Positions 16,914 to 26,286 of a stretch of 64,000 nt of DNA are shown piece by piece. Under the pieces are notes generated by a model that saw only the letters and a program-made list of their open reading frames with translations, was not told the DNA's origin and searched no databases. Numbering within the stretch: position 1 is the first letter of the stretch; each line of letters starts with the position of its first letter. The stretch comes from Shewanella sp. TC10 (GTDB lineage: Bacteria > Pseudomonadota > Gammaproteobacteria > Enterobacterales > Shewanellaceae): the NCBI RefSeq assembly GCF_009663145.1, contig NZ_VKHR01000014.1:33-64032 (forward strand). Direction: 5' to 3'. The position numbers and the translations under genes are program-made.

Positions 16914-18179
16914 CTATGGATGAGCGAGTAAAGGACTTAATACGGTTATGTCACCATCAATTGTTTCAGTTACTGTTAGCCCTAGTATTTCAGCAATTAA
17001 CGGATATAAGTGTATATTTTCGGCATGTTTTACCACAGCTTGTTGATTAAAAGCAGGCCCTTGAGCGTAAAGCACAGTATTCATGTCAGTGACTACTGTT
17101 GGGTCATATCCGTGTTTGCCTATTACACCTGGTCTTGCATCTGTGCTAGTAATGTAATGTTTATTACTCATGATAACAGCATCACCGATTGAAGGGTTAC
17201 CAGTAAAGTTTAAGTGTTTCGGCATGTCCTGTTGTAAATAAAACTGCAGTCCTTCGACATTATCTACTAACTTTTTTAAATCTGATAAATCTTTAGTTTT
17301 GTTTTCGCCAATTGCTGTTACCAGAGAAAATGCTGCGTCGTTATTAAAAATAAATTTCTCTATTAACTGCTCATTGTCAGCGACTAATTTATCGGTATAC
17401 AAACGATCAAATTCATCTACTTTTGCCATGCCATGATCTGAAGTAATAATGATATTCACCTCAAATGGCAGTGATTCTACCTGGGCTAATAAATTTCCTA
17501 TTAAAGAGTCTATGTATTGAACCGCTTCGCGTGTTTGATTTGCTTCGGGACCATGGTGGTGACCGGCGCTATCCACATCAGAAAAGTACAAGGTAACGAA
17601 ATGTGGTCGTTGCTCAGTAGGTAATTTAAACCATTCAACGACTTGTTCAATTCTTTCTTCATTGGGAGTTCGGCCATCGTATTTAAGCCAATAGTTAGGC
17701 CGGTATCCGGCAATTTTAGCTTCAGAACCTGGCCAAAAATACGTTGCCGATTTCAGACCTTGCTGGCGTGCCAATGACCATAATGGCGTACCTTGATAAA
17801 ACTGACCATCTGTAACAGCGTCGTGAATATTCATTGCATAATCACGCTGCAGCTCAGGGTTATAAAATCGATTGGAAATGATACCGTGATTAGCGGGGTA
17901 AAGACCTGTCACCAAAGTTAAATGGTTAGGGAATGTCACGGTAGGAAATGAAGGTATAAATTGTTCGACCCTTGCTGAGTTCTTCGCAAAATTAATGAGG
18001 TTTTTAGGCTGATGTAATTTATTGTAATCGTGTCGATAGCCATCGATTGAAATGAGTAATACATACTCTTGTAAGTCATTTTTTATAGATTCATTTTTGT
18101 TGTTAGCTGTAGCCACTGAAGTTAAGAAAAGCCAACTTACTGCAATAAGCAATTTAATTAATAGAGTTGTTCTGAACAC
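16914..18179 (-). CDS. Ectonucleotide pyrophosphatase/phosphodiesterase family protein
   Basis: 421 residues, exported (signal LLIKLLIAVSWLFLTSVATA). Belongs to the NPP branch of the alkaline phosphatase superfamily. It has ISIDGYRHDY (first metal aspartate), then nucleophile threonine in FPTVTFPNHLTLVTGLYP with the NPP-typical asparagine, then YFSDVDSAGHHHGP, TSDHGMAKV and IGKHGYDP for the remaining zinc ligands. NPP enzymes hydrolyse phosphodiester or pyrophosphate bonds of nucleotides and some lipids; the exact substrate is not readable here. A periplasmic role in phosphorus or nucleotide scavenging is inferred, alongside the PafA-like enzyme 2.3 kb away. Confidence 0.9.
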   Translation of the reverse strand: MFRTTLLIKLLIAVSWLFLTSVATANNKNESIKNDLQEYVLLISIDGYRHDYNKLHQPKNLINFAKNSARVEQFIPSFPTVTFPNHLTLVTGLYPANHGIISNRFYNPELQRDYAMNIHDAVTDGQFYQGTPLWSLARQQGLKSATYFWPGSEAKIAGYRPNYWLKYDGRTPNEERIEQVVEWFKLPTEQRPHFVTLYFSDVDSAGHHHGPEANQTREAVQYIDSLIGNLLAQVESLPFEVNIIITSDHGMAKVDEFDRLYTDKLVADNEQLIEKFIFNNDAAFSLVTAIGENKTKDLSDLKKLVDNVEGLQFYLQQDMPKHLNFTGNPSIGDAVIMSNKHYITSTDARPGVIGKHGYDPTVVTDMNTVLYAQGPAFNQQAVVKHAENIHLYPLIAEILGLTVTETIDGDITVLSPLLAHP

Positions 18180-18347
18180 GATTTGATTGTTCCTTTTGAA
18201 AAGTCATTCACCGTAAGCTAGTTACTGGCTAACTGAGCATGGCGAAATTTTGTATACATTTATCATAACCTTACTATATGACATAGTTTTGAACATAACT
18301 GAGTTTTATGATGTAAATGATGAGGCGACACAAACTATAGACAAATA

Positions 18348-18375
18348 AAAAAGCGAAACTTATGTTTCGCTTTTT
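18348..18375. terminator. Symmetric terminator downstream of the RND operon
   Basis: Perfect 12-bp stem AAAAAGCGAAAC/GTTTCGCTTTTT with a TTAT loop. It works as an intrinsic terminator for the minus-strand RND permease gene, whose stop is at 18414. Confidence 0.9.
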
Positions 18376-18413
18376 CTCTGTTTAACTTTATGACTTTGAA
18401 AATCTATTCATTA

Positions 18414-21400
18414 CTAAGTTTGTCCAGTGACTTCTTGAGCCGATTTAGGCGTTGACTCGGCAGTTGGCTCGGGGACGTACATTCTCCAGATACCTCTAGC
18501 AATACCACGCATATCCTCAATAGCTATATAAAGGCATGGAATTAAACATAGTGTAACGACAGTGGCAAACAGGACACCAAATGCAAGTGACACCGCCATT
18601 GGAATAACCATTTGAGCCTGCATACTGGTTTCAGTCATTATCGGCATTAATCCAATAAAGGTAGTTAATGACGTCAGCATGATGGCTCTAAAACGCCGGC
18701 AGCCAGCATTAATCACAGCTTCATTGAGCGGAATACCACGTTTACGGGAGTTATTGACATAATCCACCATAACCAAAGAGTCATTCACTACTACACCAGC
18801 TGCAGCGATAATACCGAATACTGATAGGGCACTTAAATCGATACCTAGAATGATATGACCTAGCATTGAGCCAATGACCCCAAATGGGATGACTGACATG
18901 ATCATGAAAGGCTGAACGTAGGATTTAAGAGGAATTGCTAACAAACTATAAATCACTAACATTGAGATAATAAAGTCTCGCAATTGCGTATCAGCGCTGT
19001 CTAACTGCTCTTGAATACTTCCTGCAACTTCACTTTTTACTCGTGGGTATTTAGTCAGTAATTCTGGCATAAAGTTATCACGGATATCTTTGGCGAGCTT
19101 AAAGGGCTCAGCTTGTTCAGCATCAACAGATGCCCATACATTAATAGTACGATTACCGTTTTCTCGGCGAATACTATTTACACCTTGGACTACATCAATG
19201 TTTGCAACTTCAGATAGAGGTAACTCAGCACCTTGAGGGGTTTTAATCAATACCTCTTGTACTAATGCAATTGAGTTACGTTGAGCCTCAGGGTAACGAA
19301 GCATAACCTTAATTTCTTCACCGTTTCTGATGATCCGCTGTGCTTCAAGTCCATAGAAACTGTTGCCAACTTGCGATGCAATATTGGCTAAAGTTAATCC
19401 TAAGCTGTGGGCTAACGGTTTTAAGTTAAACTGAACTTCCTTAGCCGAAGATTGGCGACTGTCGTTGACATCACTCACACCCTTAAGGGTATTGAGTTTG
19501 TCTTTTAAAGCTTGTGATGCCGCTAACAGTTGTTGCTCATCGTTTCCTTCTAATCGAAAACTAATATCGCCATCATCCATGCCACCATCAAATAAACTAT
19601 CTTGAACTTCAAAGGATTTAACCCCAGGTATTTTAGGCATTGCTTGACGCCACATTTCAGCGACTTCAAAGGTATTTATCGGCCTTAATTCTGGGTCAAC
19701 AAGTTTAGTTCTTACTTCAGCACGGGTACGGCCTTGTAATTCAACTTGTAACTCAGCAATCATACCTTGTCCGTACTCATCTTCTAGTTGTGCTTCAACC
19801 TTCCTTAAGGCGTCTTCAATTGAATGAGCTGCATCTAATGTTGCCGTTTCAGCTGCATCAACATTCATTTCTAAGCTGATACGAGGAAAATCATGTGGAA
19901 TTTTTGGTTGACCAATAAAGCGAACCAAACTACTAATATAAAGCGCTGCACAAATTACAATGAGCATGACAAAAGTAGAAATAACCGCATAACGATATTT
20001 AACTGCAACTGTCAGACTAGGCTTGTAGATATTGCCAATAAACCAAGTTAAGTTTTTCTCGATTTTACCTTGAACAAAGTTAACCCCATTTCTTAACCAA
20101 TCTAAAGGATTTTTAGAACCTGGTTGAACAACTTTAGGCTTGTTCATGTGCGCTAAATGCGAAGGCAGAATTAATTTTGATTCTACTAAAGAAAAGAGCA
20201 AACAAAGGATAACGACAAAACCAATTGCCTGACCGAAAGCAGAGGAAGGTCCGTCATCTAAGGTAATGGGTAAAAATGCAGCTATGGTTGTCAAAACGCC
20301 AAAAGTTGCTGGCATAGCAACACGTTTAACACCACGGATCACACTATCAATGTTTTGACCATTTTCCTGGCATTCGGTATGGGCACTTTCACCCATAACA
20401 ATGGCATCATCGACCACAATACCCAGTACAAGGATAAAGGCGAATAAGCTGATAACGTTAATCGTGACATCAATAAATGCCATAGGCATAAATAGTAGGG
20501 TACCTAAGAAACAAACTGGCAGACCCATCATCACCCAAAATGCTAATCTGACGCGCAAAAATAGCGCCAACATAAAGAAGACCAACACTGCACCTGTTTT
20601 CATGCTATCTAGCATTAAATCAAGGCGACCATCAAGGTAATAGGTCATATCAACCCAAGGCTCGAGTGTAACCCCTTCAGGTAAAAGGGCTTGTTTTTTG
20701 GCAATGTAAGTTTTCATTGTATCAGCGACATCTGTGATACTTTGGTTTTTAGCTGCGCCCACAAAAAATGTAACGGCATTTTGGCCATTAAACTTTGAGT
20801 ATTGAATACCTTCTTCAAACCCATCATTCACTGTGGCAACATCACCTAACAGTAGATTGGTACCGTCATCTAATGTGAGTAGGGGTAAATCTTCAAACTC
20901 ATAACCCACATAAGCTTGGTTTTCTACACGTAAGTTAATATATCCGTTTTCAGCTTTAATTTGTCCCGCAGACATATTACGTGAATAACCACGAACTGCT
21001 TCTGCGACATCATTAAAGTTAAGGCCAAACTCACGCAGTCTATCTTTGCTGACTTCAACGCTAATTTCGTAATTTAATCCGCCATAGAAATCCGCAATAT
21101 TAACATTAGGTAGTTGCATGATTTCTTTATGGATTTTTTCACCTAGATCTTTCAACTGGCGCTGTGATAAATCGCCATAAAGACTTAAATACATCACTTC
21201 CTGACGTATCTTAATTCTTTCTACTTTGGGAAATTCCATTCCCGCAGGGAAGGTAGATACCGAACCAATCTCTGATTTAACTTCATCAAGTACGATTTGC
21301 GGATCGTAAGAGTCTTCTATACGAAAATAACCGTTCGCCTGATTACGATTAGAGTAGGTAATAACTCGCTGTAAACCTTGAACGGTTTCCAACGCTTGTT

Positions 21401-21617
21401 CAATTTTTACAGTAATACCTTCTTCTACTTCCTGAGGCGCAGCGCCAGGATAAACAGCGCTAAACTCAATCCAGTTAATTTCAACCGCAGGGAAAAACTG
21501 TTTACGAATAGTATTAGCGGTTAATAAACCACCTAATAAAATAATGATCATCAAAAGGTTTGCTGCGACACTGTTTCGTGCAAACCATGCAATTAAGCCT
21601 TTATTAGTATCTTCCAT
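18414..21617 (-). CDS. RND efflux transporter permease
   Basis: A 1067-residue inner-membrane proton/drug antiporter of the hydrophobe/amphiphile RND type. The first helix follows WFARNSVAANLLMIIILLGG, and the large periplasmic porter loops and two six-helix clusters are in the usual order. TM4 carries the proton-relay aspartate pair (GIVVDDAIVMGES), and the second half has the matching AAAGVVVNDSLVMVDYVN. The length is typical (1020-1070). It starts 3 bp after the adaptor gene stop, so the two are a translational pair. No outer-membrane channel gene is present, so a TolC elsewhere is presumed. Substrate unknown. Confidence 0.93.
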   Translation of the reverse strand: MEDTNKGLIAWFARNSVAANLLMIIILLGGLLTANTIRKQFFPAVEINWIEFSAVYPGAAPQEVEEGITVKIEQALETVQGLQRVITYSNRNQANGYFRIEDSYDPQIVLDEVKSEIGSVSTFPAGMEFPKVERIKIRQEVMYLSLYGDLSQRQLKDLGEKIHKEIMQLPNVNIADFYGGLNYEISVEVSKDRLREFGLNFNDVAEAVRGYSRNMSAGQIKAENGYINLRVENQAYVGYEFEDLPLLTLDDGTNLLLGDVATVNDGFEEGIQYSKFNGQNAVTFFVGAAKNQSITDVADTMKTYIAKKQALLPEGVTLEPWVDMTYYLDGRLDLMLDSMKTGAVLVFFMLALFLRVRLAFWVMMGLPVCFLGTLLFMPMAFIDVTINVISLFAFILVLGIVVDDAIVMGESAHTECQENGQNIDSVIRGVKRVAMPATFGVLTTIAAFLPITLDDGPSSAFGQAIGFVVILCLLFSLVESKLILPSHLAHMNKPKVVQPGSKNPLDWLRNGVNFVQGKIEKNLTWFIGNIYKPSLTVAVKYRYAVISTFVMLIVICAALYISSLVRFIGQPKIPHDFPRISLEMNVDAAETATLDAAHSIEDALRKVEAQLEDEYGQGMIAELQVELQGRTRAEVRTKLVDPELRPINTFEVAEMWRQAMPKIPGVKSFEVQDSLFDGGMDDGDISFRLEGNDEQQLLAASQALKDKLNTLKGVSDVNDSRQSSAKEVQFNLKPLAHSLGLTLANIASQVGNSFYGLEAQRIIRNGEEIKVMLRYPEAQRNSIALVQEVLIKTPQGAELPLSEVANIDVVQGVNSIRRENGNRTINVWASVDAEQAEPFKLAKDIRDNFMPELLTKYPRVKSEVAGSIQEQLDSADTQLRDFIISMLVIYSLLAIPLKSYVQPFMIMSVIPFGVIGSMLGHIILGIDLSALSVFGIIAAAGVVVNDSLVMVDYVNNSRKRGIPLNEAVINAGCRRFRAIMLTSLTTFIGLMPIMTETSMQAQMVIPMAVSLAFGVLFATVVTLCLIPCLYIAIEDMRGIARGIWRMYVPEPTAESTPKSAQEVTGQT

Positions 21618-21620
21618 GAA

Positions 21621-22817
21621 TTATTCCTTATCATCCATGGCGATAGCAGTGTCAGAATCGACACCAACTTTAGGCTCTGTTTGTAAAATCTTGTCTTGAG
21701 GCAAAGCCACCGTCATTCCTTCTACTGGGTAATCTAATGCAGAAGTAATGATGTTCATTCCATCTTCTAGACCACTTGAAATAATCACGTTACTGCCATC
21801 TTGCCTGATGATGTTTACAGGGAGATATCTAAGTTTTTTATCATTATCCATAGTGGCAACTAGGCCATTAACAATGAGGTGGCGAGGCACTACAGCGACT
21901 TGACCAGCATGGGTACCACCAATATGAGCAGTTACATAGGTGCCGTATCTAAGTTCTTTATGATCTTTGTTAAGTCCATAAGGGTCATCAATTTCAGCAA
22001 CTAAATAAGTCATTCGACTTTTACTATCAATAACGCCTTCACTGCGAACGATTGTGCCAATCCACTCTTGTTTTTCACCAGCAAAGTTGCCGACTAGAGT
22101 AACTTTGGCATTAGCGCCTTTACGATCTAAATACTGCATTTCTTTATCTGCAAGTGGTAAACGCACTTCAGCTTTATCTGTGCTGTACACCAAACCGATA
22201 GGAGAACCATTACTAACGTATGCCCCTAATCCGATATTTCGGCTACCGATTAATGCATCATAAGGAGCTTTGATAATGGCACGTTCAAGATTTCGCTGGG
22301 CACGAAGTAATCCAGCTTCAGCACTTTTTAGTTTTGCTATTTCTTGTGCTAGCTGCGGTTTGCGTAAACTTAAATCACTTGGCTTACTGTCAGTAATCTC
22401 AGCCCATTCACGTTCTGCAACTTGAGCGTTCGCTTTCTCTTGAACGAGTGTTGCTTTAGCTGATGCAAGATTTGCCTGAGCGTCCAATAAAGCTGACTCG
22501 TAATCACTTGGATCTATTCGTGCAAGTACATCACCTTTTTTAATGAAACCACCTTTAACAAATGAATCGGAAAGGTAGGTAATTTCACCACTAACTTGAG
22601 CGACTAACTCAGTATGATACTTAGCATTAACGACACCATATGAACTCACAGTGAACTTCATTGGTTTATAGTTAATGGTTTCGACCGACACTAGCGGCGT
22701 ATTATCAACAGGTGGTTTTTCTTCTGGTGGTTTTTGCATTGAAACTAACAAGCCCGTTATCAATACACCCACACCTATAATCCCAATAGGCAATATAATT
22801 TGCTTTGCAGTAGCCAC
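21621..22817 (-). CDS. RND efflux periplasmic adaptor (membrane fusion protein)
   Basis: 398 residues. An N-terminal anchor (IILPIGIIGVGVLITGLLVS) precedes a short proline-rich linker (QKPPEEKPPVDN). A split lipoyl domain follows (AQVSGEITYLSDSFVKGGFIKKGDVLARIDPSDY and the returning RAIIKAPYDALIGSRNIGLGAYV), flanking an alpha-hairpin of about 60 residues. Then come the beta-barrel and membrane-proximal domains. It couples the permease at 18414-21617 to an outer-membrane channel. It is the first gene of the pair; its start lies 130 bp from the 9-bp repeat array. Confidence 0.92.
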   Translation of the reverse strand: MATAKQIILPIGIIGVGVLITGLLVSMQKPPEEKPPVDNTPLVSVETINYKPMKFTVSSYGVVNAKYHTELVAQVSGEITYLSDSFVKGGFIKKGDVLARIDPSDYESALLDAQANLASAKATLVQEKANAQVAEREWAEITDSKPSDLSLRKPQLAQEIAKLKSAEAGLLRAQRNLERAIIKAPYDALIGSRNIGLGAYVSNGSPIGLVYSTDKAEVRLPLADKEMQYLDRKGANAKVTLVGNFAGEKQEWIGTIVRSEGVIDSKSRMTYLVAEIDDPYGLNKDHKELRYGTYVTAHIGGTHAGQVAVVPRHLIVNGLVATMDNDKKLRYLPVNIIRQDGSNVIISSGLEDGMNIITSALDYPVEGMTVALPQDKILQTEPKVGVDSDTAIAMDDKE

Positions 22818-22946
22818 GACACTTCCTCTTGTTGAAGCTAAATCACAGACACTGTCCGTGATGAATATGAATTAATAGTATTATACGGATATGTTACATA
22901 GATTGTTAAACCCTTACTGTTTCAATGTGTAATTTAATGTGTCTGA

Positions 22947-23027
22947 TTTGTAAACTTTGTAAACTTTGTAAACTTTGTAAACTTTGTAAACTTTGTAAAC
23001 TTTGTAAACTTTGTAAACTTTGTAAAC
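22947..23027. repeat. Nine perfect tandem copies of TTTGTAAAC
   Basis: 81 bp of uninterrupted 9-bp units, in the divergent region between the RND adaptor (start 22817) and galE (start 23346). Perfect identity among nine copies indicates recent or ongoing slippage. The array is 130 bp upstream of the adaptor start codon, so unit number could alter promoter or operator spacing. A spurious cysteine-lysine-leucine ORF crosses it. Confidence 0.95.
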
Positions 23028-23345
23028 TTCGCCGGAAAGTTCACAAATACAGTGGCTTAACAGTAATATTTTTGTGGCTACGATTTGTGAAATTGGCGAG
23101 GGAATGTCTTAATCATTTCAAAATGCAAAGCCTAATGACATAAGCTTGTTACTTCTATGTGCTAAAAATATTGACTGGTGAGTGATAGAACCAGTGTTAT
23201 TAATCTAAAAAAACAAAATCAGTTTAAAGCTGCTTTTTGTTTATTTTAAGGTATGCATTAGAGCCAACTAAAAGTATTATTGTAATAACTCCATAGGCTT
23301 AGATAATTTCAGCACATAAATTGTGTTTGATAACAGGGATAAAAG
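23028..23345. other. 318-bp upstream region of galE
   Basis: I see no gene here. The right end supplies the ribosome site (AGGGATAAAAG) of galE. No operator is recognised. Confidence 0.5.
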
Positions 23346-24368
23346 ATGAATGTTTTAGTGACAGGTGGGGCTGGGTATATTGGATCTCACACCGTTTTAT
23401 CATTATTAGAAAATAACAGTGACGTAGTTGTTTTTGATAATTTATTTAACTCAAACATTGAATCTATTAAAAGGGTAGAAGCCTTAACGGGTAAATCTGT
23501 CGTGTTTGTTGAAAGCGATGTTAGAGATAAACAACAGTTATCTGCGGTCTTTAAAGCTCACAATATTGATACAGTTATTCATTTCGCTGCACTCAAGGCT
23601 GTAGGTGAGTCTGCGCAAATACCTTTAGAGTATTATCAAAATAATGTACATGGTTCGGTATGTTTACTAGAAGCTATGGCTGAACATCAGGTGAATAATT
23701 TTATATTTAGCTCATCAGCAACAGTTTATGGCGAAGAAAATGAAGTGCCATATGTCGAGACAATGAAATTAGGTACACCTTCAAGCCCTTACGGGGCAAC
23801 CAAAGTCATGGTTGAACGGATAATGGCAGATACTGCGGCATCTAATCCAGCATTTAGAGGTGTTTCTCTTCGTTATTTTAACCCTATTGGCGCCCATGAA
23901 AGCGGTCAAATTGGTGAGTCACCAAAAGGTATTCCAAATAATTTATTGCCTTATGTCGCACAAGTGATGGTAGGCAAGCGTGAAAAGTTAAGTATATTCG
24001 GTTCAGATTATCCAACTAAAGATGGTACCTGTGAACGTGATTATTTACATGTAATGGATCTTGCTGAAGGGCATGTGGCGGCGATGAATTGGTTAAACGA
24101 TAATCCAAAATTTACTGGAGTAGAATCGTTTAATTTAGGAACTGGTAATGGGGTGTCTGTTTTTGAAATTGTCTCAGCATTTGAGCAAGCAGTTGATAAG
24201 AAAATCCCTTACGAAGTCAGTCCACGAAGAGCAGGTGATTTACCCGCATTTTGGGCTAATGCGCAAAAAGCCAATTCGCAACTAAATTGGCAGGCTAATC
24301 GCTCACTTGAGCAGATGATGGTAGATACCTGGCGTTGGCAGTCTGCAAATCCGAATGGATATGAATAG
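23346..24368 (+). CDS. galE: UDP-glucose 4-epimerase
   Basis: A 340-residue short-chain dehydrogenase-type epimerase that interconverts UDP-glucose and UDP-galactose with tightly bound NAD. The Rossmann motif is VTGGAGYIGSHTV at the extreme N-terminus. The catalytic pair is SSSATVYG with the serine triad and YGATK carrying the tyrosine and lysine. The galE-typical RYFNPIGAHESG and GTCERDYLHVMDLAEGH follow. The length matches E. coli GalE (338). It stands alone rather than in a gal operon, so a role in polysaccharide or LPS sugar supply is as likely as galactose use. A terminator follows. Confidence 0.97.
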   Translation: MNVLVTGGAGYIGSHTVLSLLENNSDVVVFDNLFNSNIESIKRVEALTGKSVVFVESDVRDKQQLSAVFKAHNIDTVIHFAALKAVGESAQIPLEYYQNNVHGSVCLLEAMAEHQVNNFIFSSSATVYGEENEVPYVETMKLGTPSSPYGATKVMVERIMADTAASNPAFRGVSLRYFNPIGAHESGQIGESPKGIPNNLLPYVAQVMVGKREKLSIFGSDYPTKDGTCERDYLHVMDLAEGHVAAMNWLNDNPKFTGVESFNLGTGNGVSVFEIVSAFEQAVDKKIPYEVSPRRAGDLPAFWANAQKANSQLNWQANRSLEQMMVDTWRWQSANPNGYE

Positions 24369-24385
24369 CGAATAAATATCGATGT

Positions 24386-24418
24386 AAAAAGTGACAATCT
24401 AATAAGTTGTCATTTTTT
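24386..24418 (+). terminator. Terminator of galE
   Basis: Stem AAAAAGTGACAA/TTGTCATTTTTT (one G-T pair), loop of 9 nt, T-rich end, 18 bp after the galE stop. Confidence 0.82.
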
Positions 24419-24433
24419 ATTAAATTTAGGCAC

Positions 24434-24456
24434 AAAAAAACCAGCTAATGCTGGTT
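24434..24456 (-). terminator. Terminator of the tRNA-Val pair
   Basis: Stem AACCAGC/GCTGGTT around a TAAT loop, with seven T on the minus strand. It shares its core and the adjacent AAGTGT with the terminator at 31338-31363. Confidence 0.85.
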
Positions 24457-24474
24457 AAGTGTTTAAGAATGATT

Positions 24475-24551
24475 TGGTACAACTGAGTGGATTCGAACCA
24501 CCGACCCCCACCATGTCAAGGTGGTGCTCTAACCAGCTGAGCTACAGTTGT
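24475..24551 (-). tRNA. tRNA-Val (GAC), copy 2
   Basis: 77 nt including encoded CCA. The acceptor ACAACTG pairs with CAGTTGT, the anticodon stem is CCACC/GGTGG, and the loop TTGACAT gives anticodon GAC. It is near-identical to the copy at 24577-24653, separated by 25 bp, and is followed by a terminator. Confidence 0.96.
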
Positions 24552-24576
24552 ATATCTAAATCAATCTCAAAAGAGA

Positions 24577-24653
24577 TGGTACAACTGAGTGGATTCGAAC
24601 CACCGACCCCCACCATGTCAAGGTGGTGCTCTAACCAGCTGAGCTACAGTTGT
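24577..24653 (-). tRNA. tRNA-Val (GAC), copy 1
   Basis: 77 nt with CCA, same cloverleaf and GAC anticodon as the neighbouring copy. It is the promoter-proximal of the two. The pair is probably a recent tandem duplication transcribed as one unit. Confidence 0.96.
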
Positions 24654-24783
24654 ATCGTTTAAAGAGTACAAATTAATGTAATCTTTGGAACGAGCGATAT
24701 ATTACGGTATACCGTGATTGATGCAAGTAAAAATGACAAAAAAATGATTGAGTGGTGATTTGCTGTGCATTTTGGAGTTAATT

Positions 24784-24822
24784 ACAGCATATAAGCTTAA
24801 TAATTCGTAGCTTATATGCTGT
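24784..24822. repeat. Perfect 14-bp inverted repeat downstream of norM
   Basis: ACAGCATATAAGCT and its exact complement AGCTTATATGCTGT flank an 11-nt loop. No T run follows on either strand, so it is not a standard intrinsic terminator. It begins 61 bp after the norM stop. Confidence 0.75.
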
Positions 24823-24882
24823 TAGCTGGTTATGTAGATATGTAAATCAGTCTTAATCCACGTTATTTACTATTGTTATCTA

Positions 24883-26256
24883 CTAATGGTGGCTGTCTGA
24901 AATGACGGCTTTAAGTTTGCCTGAAGTCTGGATATAGCGAAGTCTTATTGCAAACAATACTGCAGCACTAGTTAAACCCGCTATTAAACCAATCCAAAAG
25001 CCATGAGCGCCCATTGCAGGAACTATGATGTCTGTTCTTGCTAATGTGTAACCTAAAGTCATACCGATAGCCCAATACGAGATTAGAGTAATATAAAATG
25101 CGCTTTGGGTATCTTTATAGCCACGTAATGCACCTGCTGCGACTACCTGTATTGAATCTGACAATTGATACAATGCAGCCAAGAACATAAGACTACCCGC
25201 TAAAGCCACAACCTCTGGGTTGTTGTTATAAAGTAAAGCAATTTGGGTTTTGAAAAGCACAGTGATAACGGCGGTAAATAGCGCTAAAGAGAAAGCAATA
25301 AACAATCCTATTTTCGTAACTAAGTTGCTTATCTCTAATTTGTCTTGACCCAAGTAATATCCAACTCTAATTGATACAGCTATACCAATTGATAGTGGCA
25401 ACATAAATACAATAGAAGAAAAGTTAAGCGCTATTTGGTGTCCTGCTACAACTGTCGCGCCAAGTGGGGCAAGCAATAACGCAATAACAGCAAATAAACT
25501 CACTTCGAAAAATAATGCCATAGCTATCGGCATACCGTGTTTAGTCATTTCCCAGATGGTTTTCCAGTTAGGTTTGTTTAAACGACTAAACGGTGCTATT
25601 TCAGTAAATTTCTTATGTAATTGCATATAAATCATCATTGCAATTAGCATTGCCCAAAATACAAGTGCCGTAGCAACACCACAACCAGCGCCGCCCATTG
25701 CAGGCATTCCGAAGTGTCCATAAATGAAGATATAGTTAGCTGGAATGTTGACAGCTAGACCAACAAAACCAATTATCATAGTAGGTAACGTATAAGAAAT
25801 GCCTTCTGCACAACCACGTAATATTTGATATAAAATGAAAGCAGGAACGCCCCACATAAATCCGTGCAGATATCCTGCACTTAAATCTGCTAACTCAGGA
25901 TCCAGTTCCATCATGGAGAAAATTGTTTTCGCAAATGAGAGGAACAGCAAAACACCGACTGTACCAAATATGGCAATATAGAATGCTTGAGACATTAGCG
26001 GCTGTATTGCTTTAGGATTATTAGCACCATGATGGTGGGCAAATACAGGTGTAAATGCGAGAATAAGGCCCTGTACAAAAAGTAAGGCTGGTAACCATAA
26101 ACTGGTACCGATAGCTACAGCTGCCATGTCAACGGCGCTGACTCTACCGGCCATTACAGTATCAATAAAACCCATCATGGTTTGGGTTACTTGTGCAATT
26201 AATACTGGCAGCGCCAGTTGAATTAATTTTTTGGCTTGAAAGCCTGTGTGATTCAT
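24883..26256 (-). CDS. norM: MATE family multidrug efflux pump NorM
   Basis: A 457-residue cation-coupled MATE exporter with twelve predicted helices in two homologous halves, as in V. cholerae and E. coli NorM (about 457-461). The opening QLALPVLIAQVTQTMMGFIDTVMAG is the family signature; the acidic DTVMAG aspartate lies in helix 1, and FALVFFEVSLF-type elements (MALFFEVSLFAVIALLL) in helix 7. It probably exports cationic drugs and dyes. It is divergent from ribE with only 30 bp between the start codons, the same norM/rib neighbourhood known from enterobacteria. Confidence 0.95.
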   Translation of the reverse strand: MNHTGFQAKKLIQLALPVLIAQVTQTMMGFIDTVMAGRVSAVDMAAVAIGTSLWLPALLFVQGLILAFTPVFAHHHGANNPKAIQPLMSQAFYIAIFGTVGVLLFLSFAKTIFSMMELDPELADLSAGYLHGFMWGVPAFILYQILRGCAEGISYTLPTMIIGFVGLAVNIPANYIFIYGHFGMPAMGGAGCGVATALVFWAMLIAMMIYMQLHKKFTEIAPFSRLNKPNWKTIWEMTKHGMPIAMALFFEVSLFAVIALLLAPLGATVVAGHQIALNFSSIVFMLPLSIGIAVSIRVGYYLGQDKLEISNLVTKIGLFIAFSLALFTAVITVLFKTQIALLYNNNPEVVALAGSLMFLAALYQLSDSIQVVAAGALRGYKDTQSAFYITLISYWAIGMTLGYTLARTDIIVPAMGAHGFWIGLIAGLTSAAVLFAIRLRYIQTSGKLKAVISDSHH

Positions 26257-26286
26257 TAAAAAGCCTTTTAACTAACGAGTGAAAAT

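Noticed and set aside
22947..23027. CRISPR-like array
   Set aside because: Units are directly abutting 9-mers without spacers; no cas genes in the window.
22925..23143. Plus-strand ORF of repeated cysteine-lysine-leucine
   Set aside because: It is simply a translation of the 9-bp repeat (TTTGTAAAC); no ribosome site and no conserved sequence outside the repeat.
24459..24662. ORF across the tRNA-Val pair
   Set aside because: The repeated protein is the translation of two near-identical tRNA genes in antisense.
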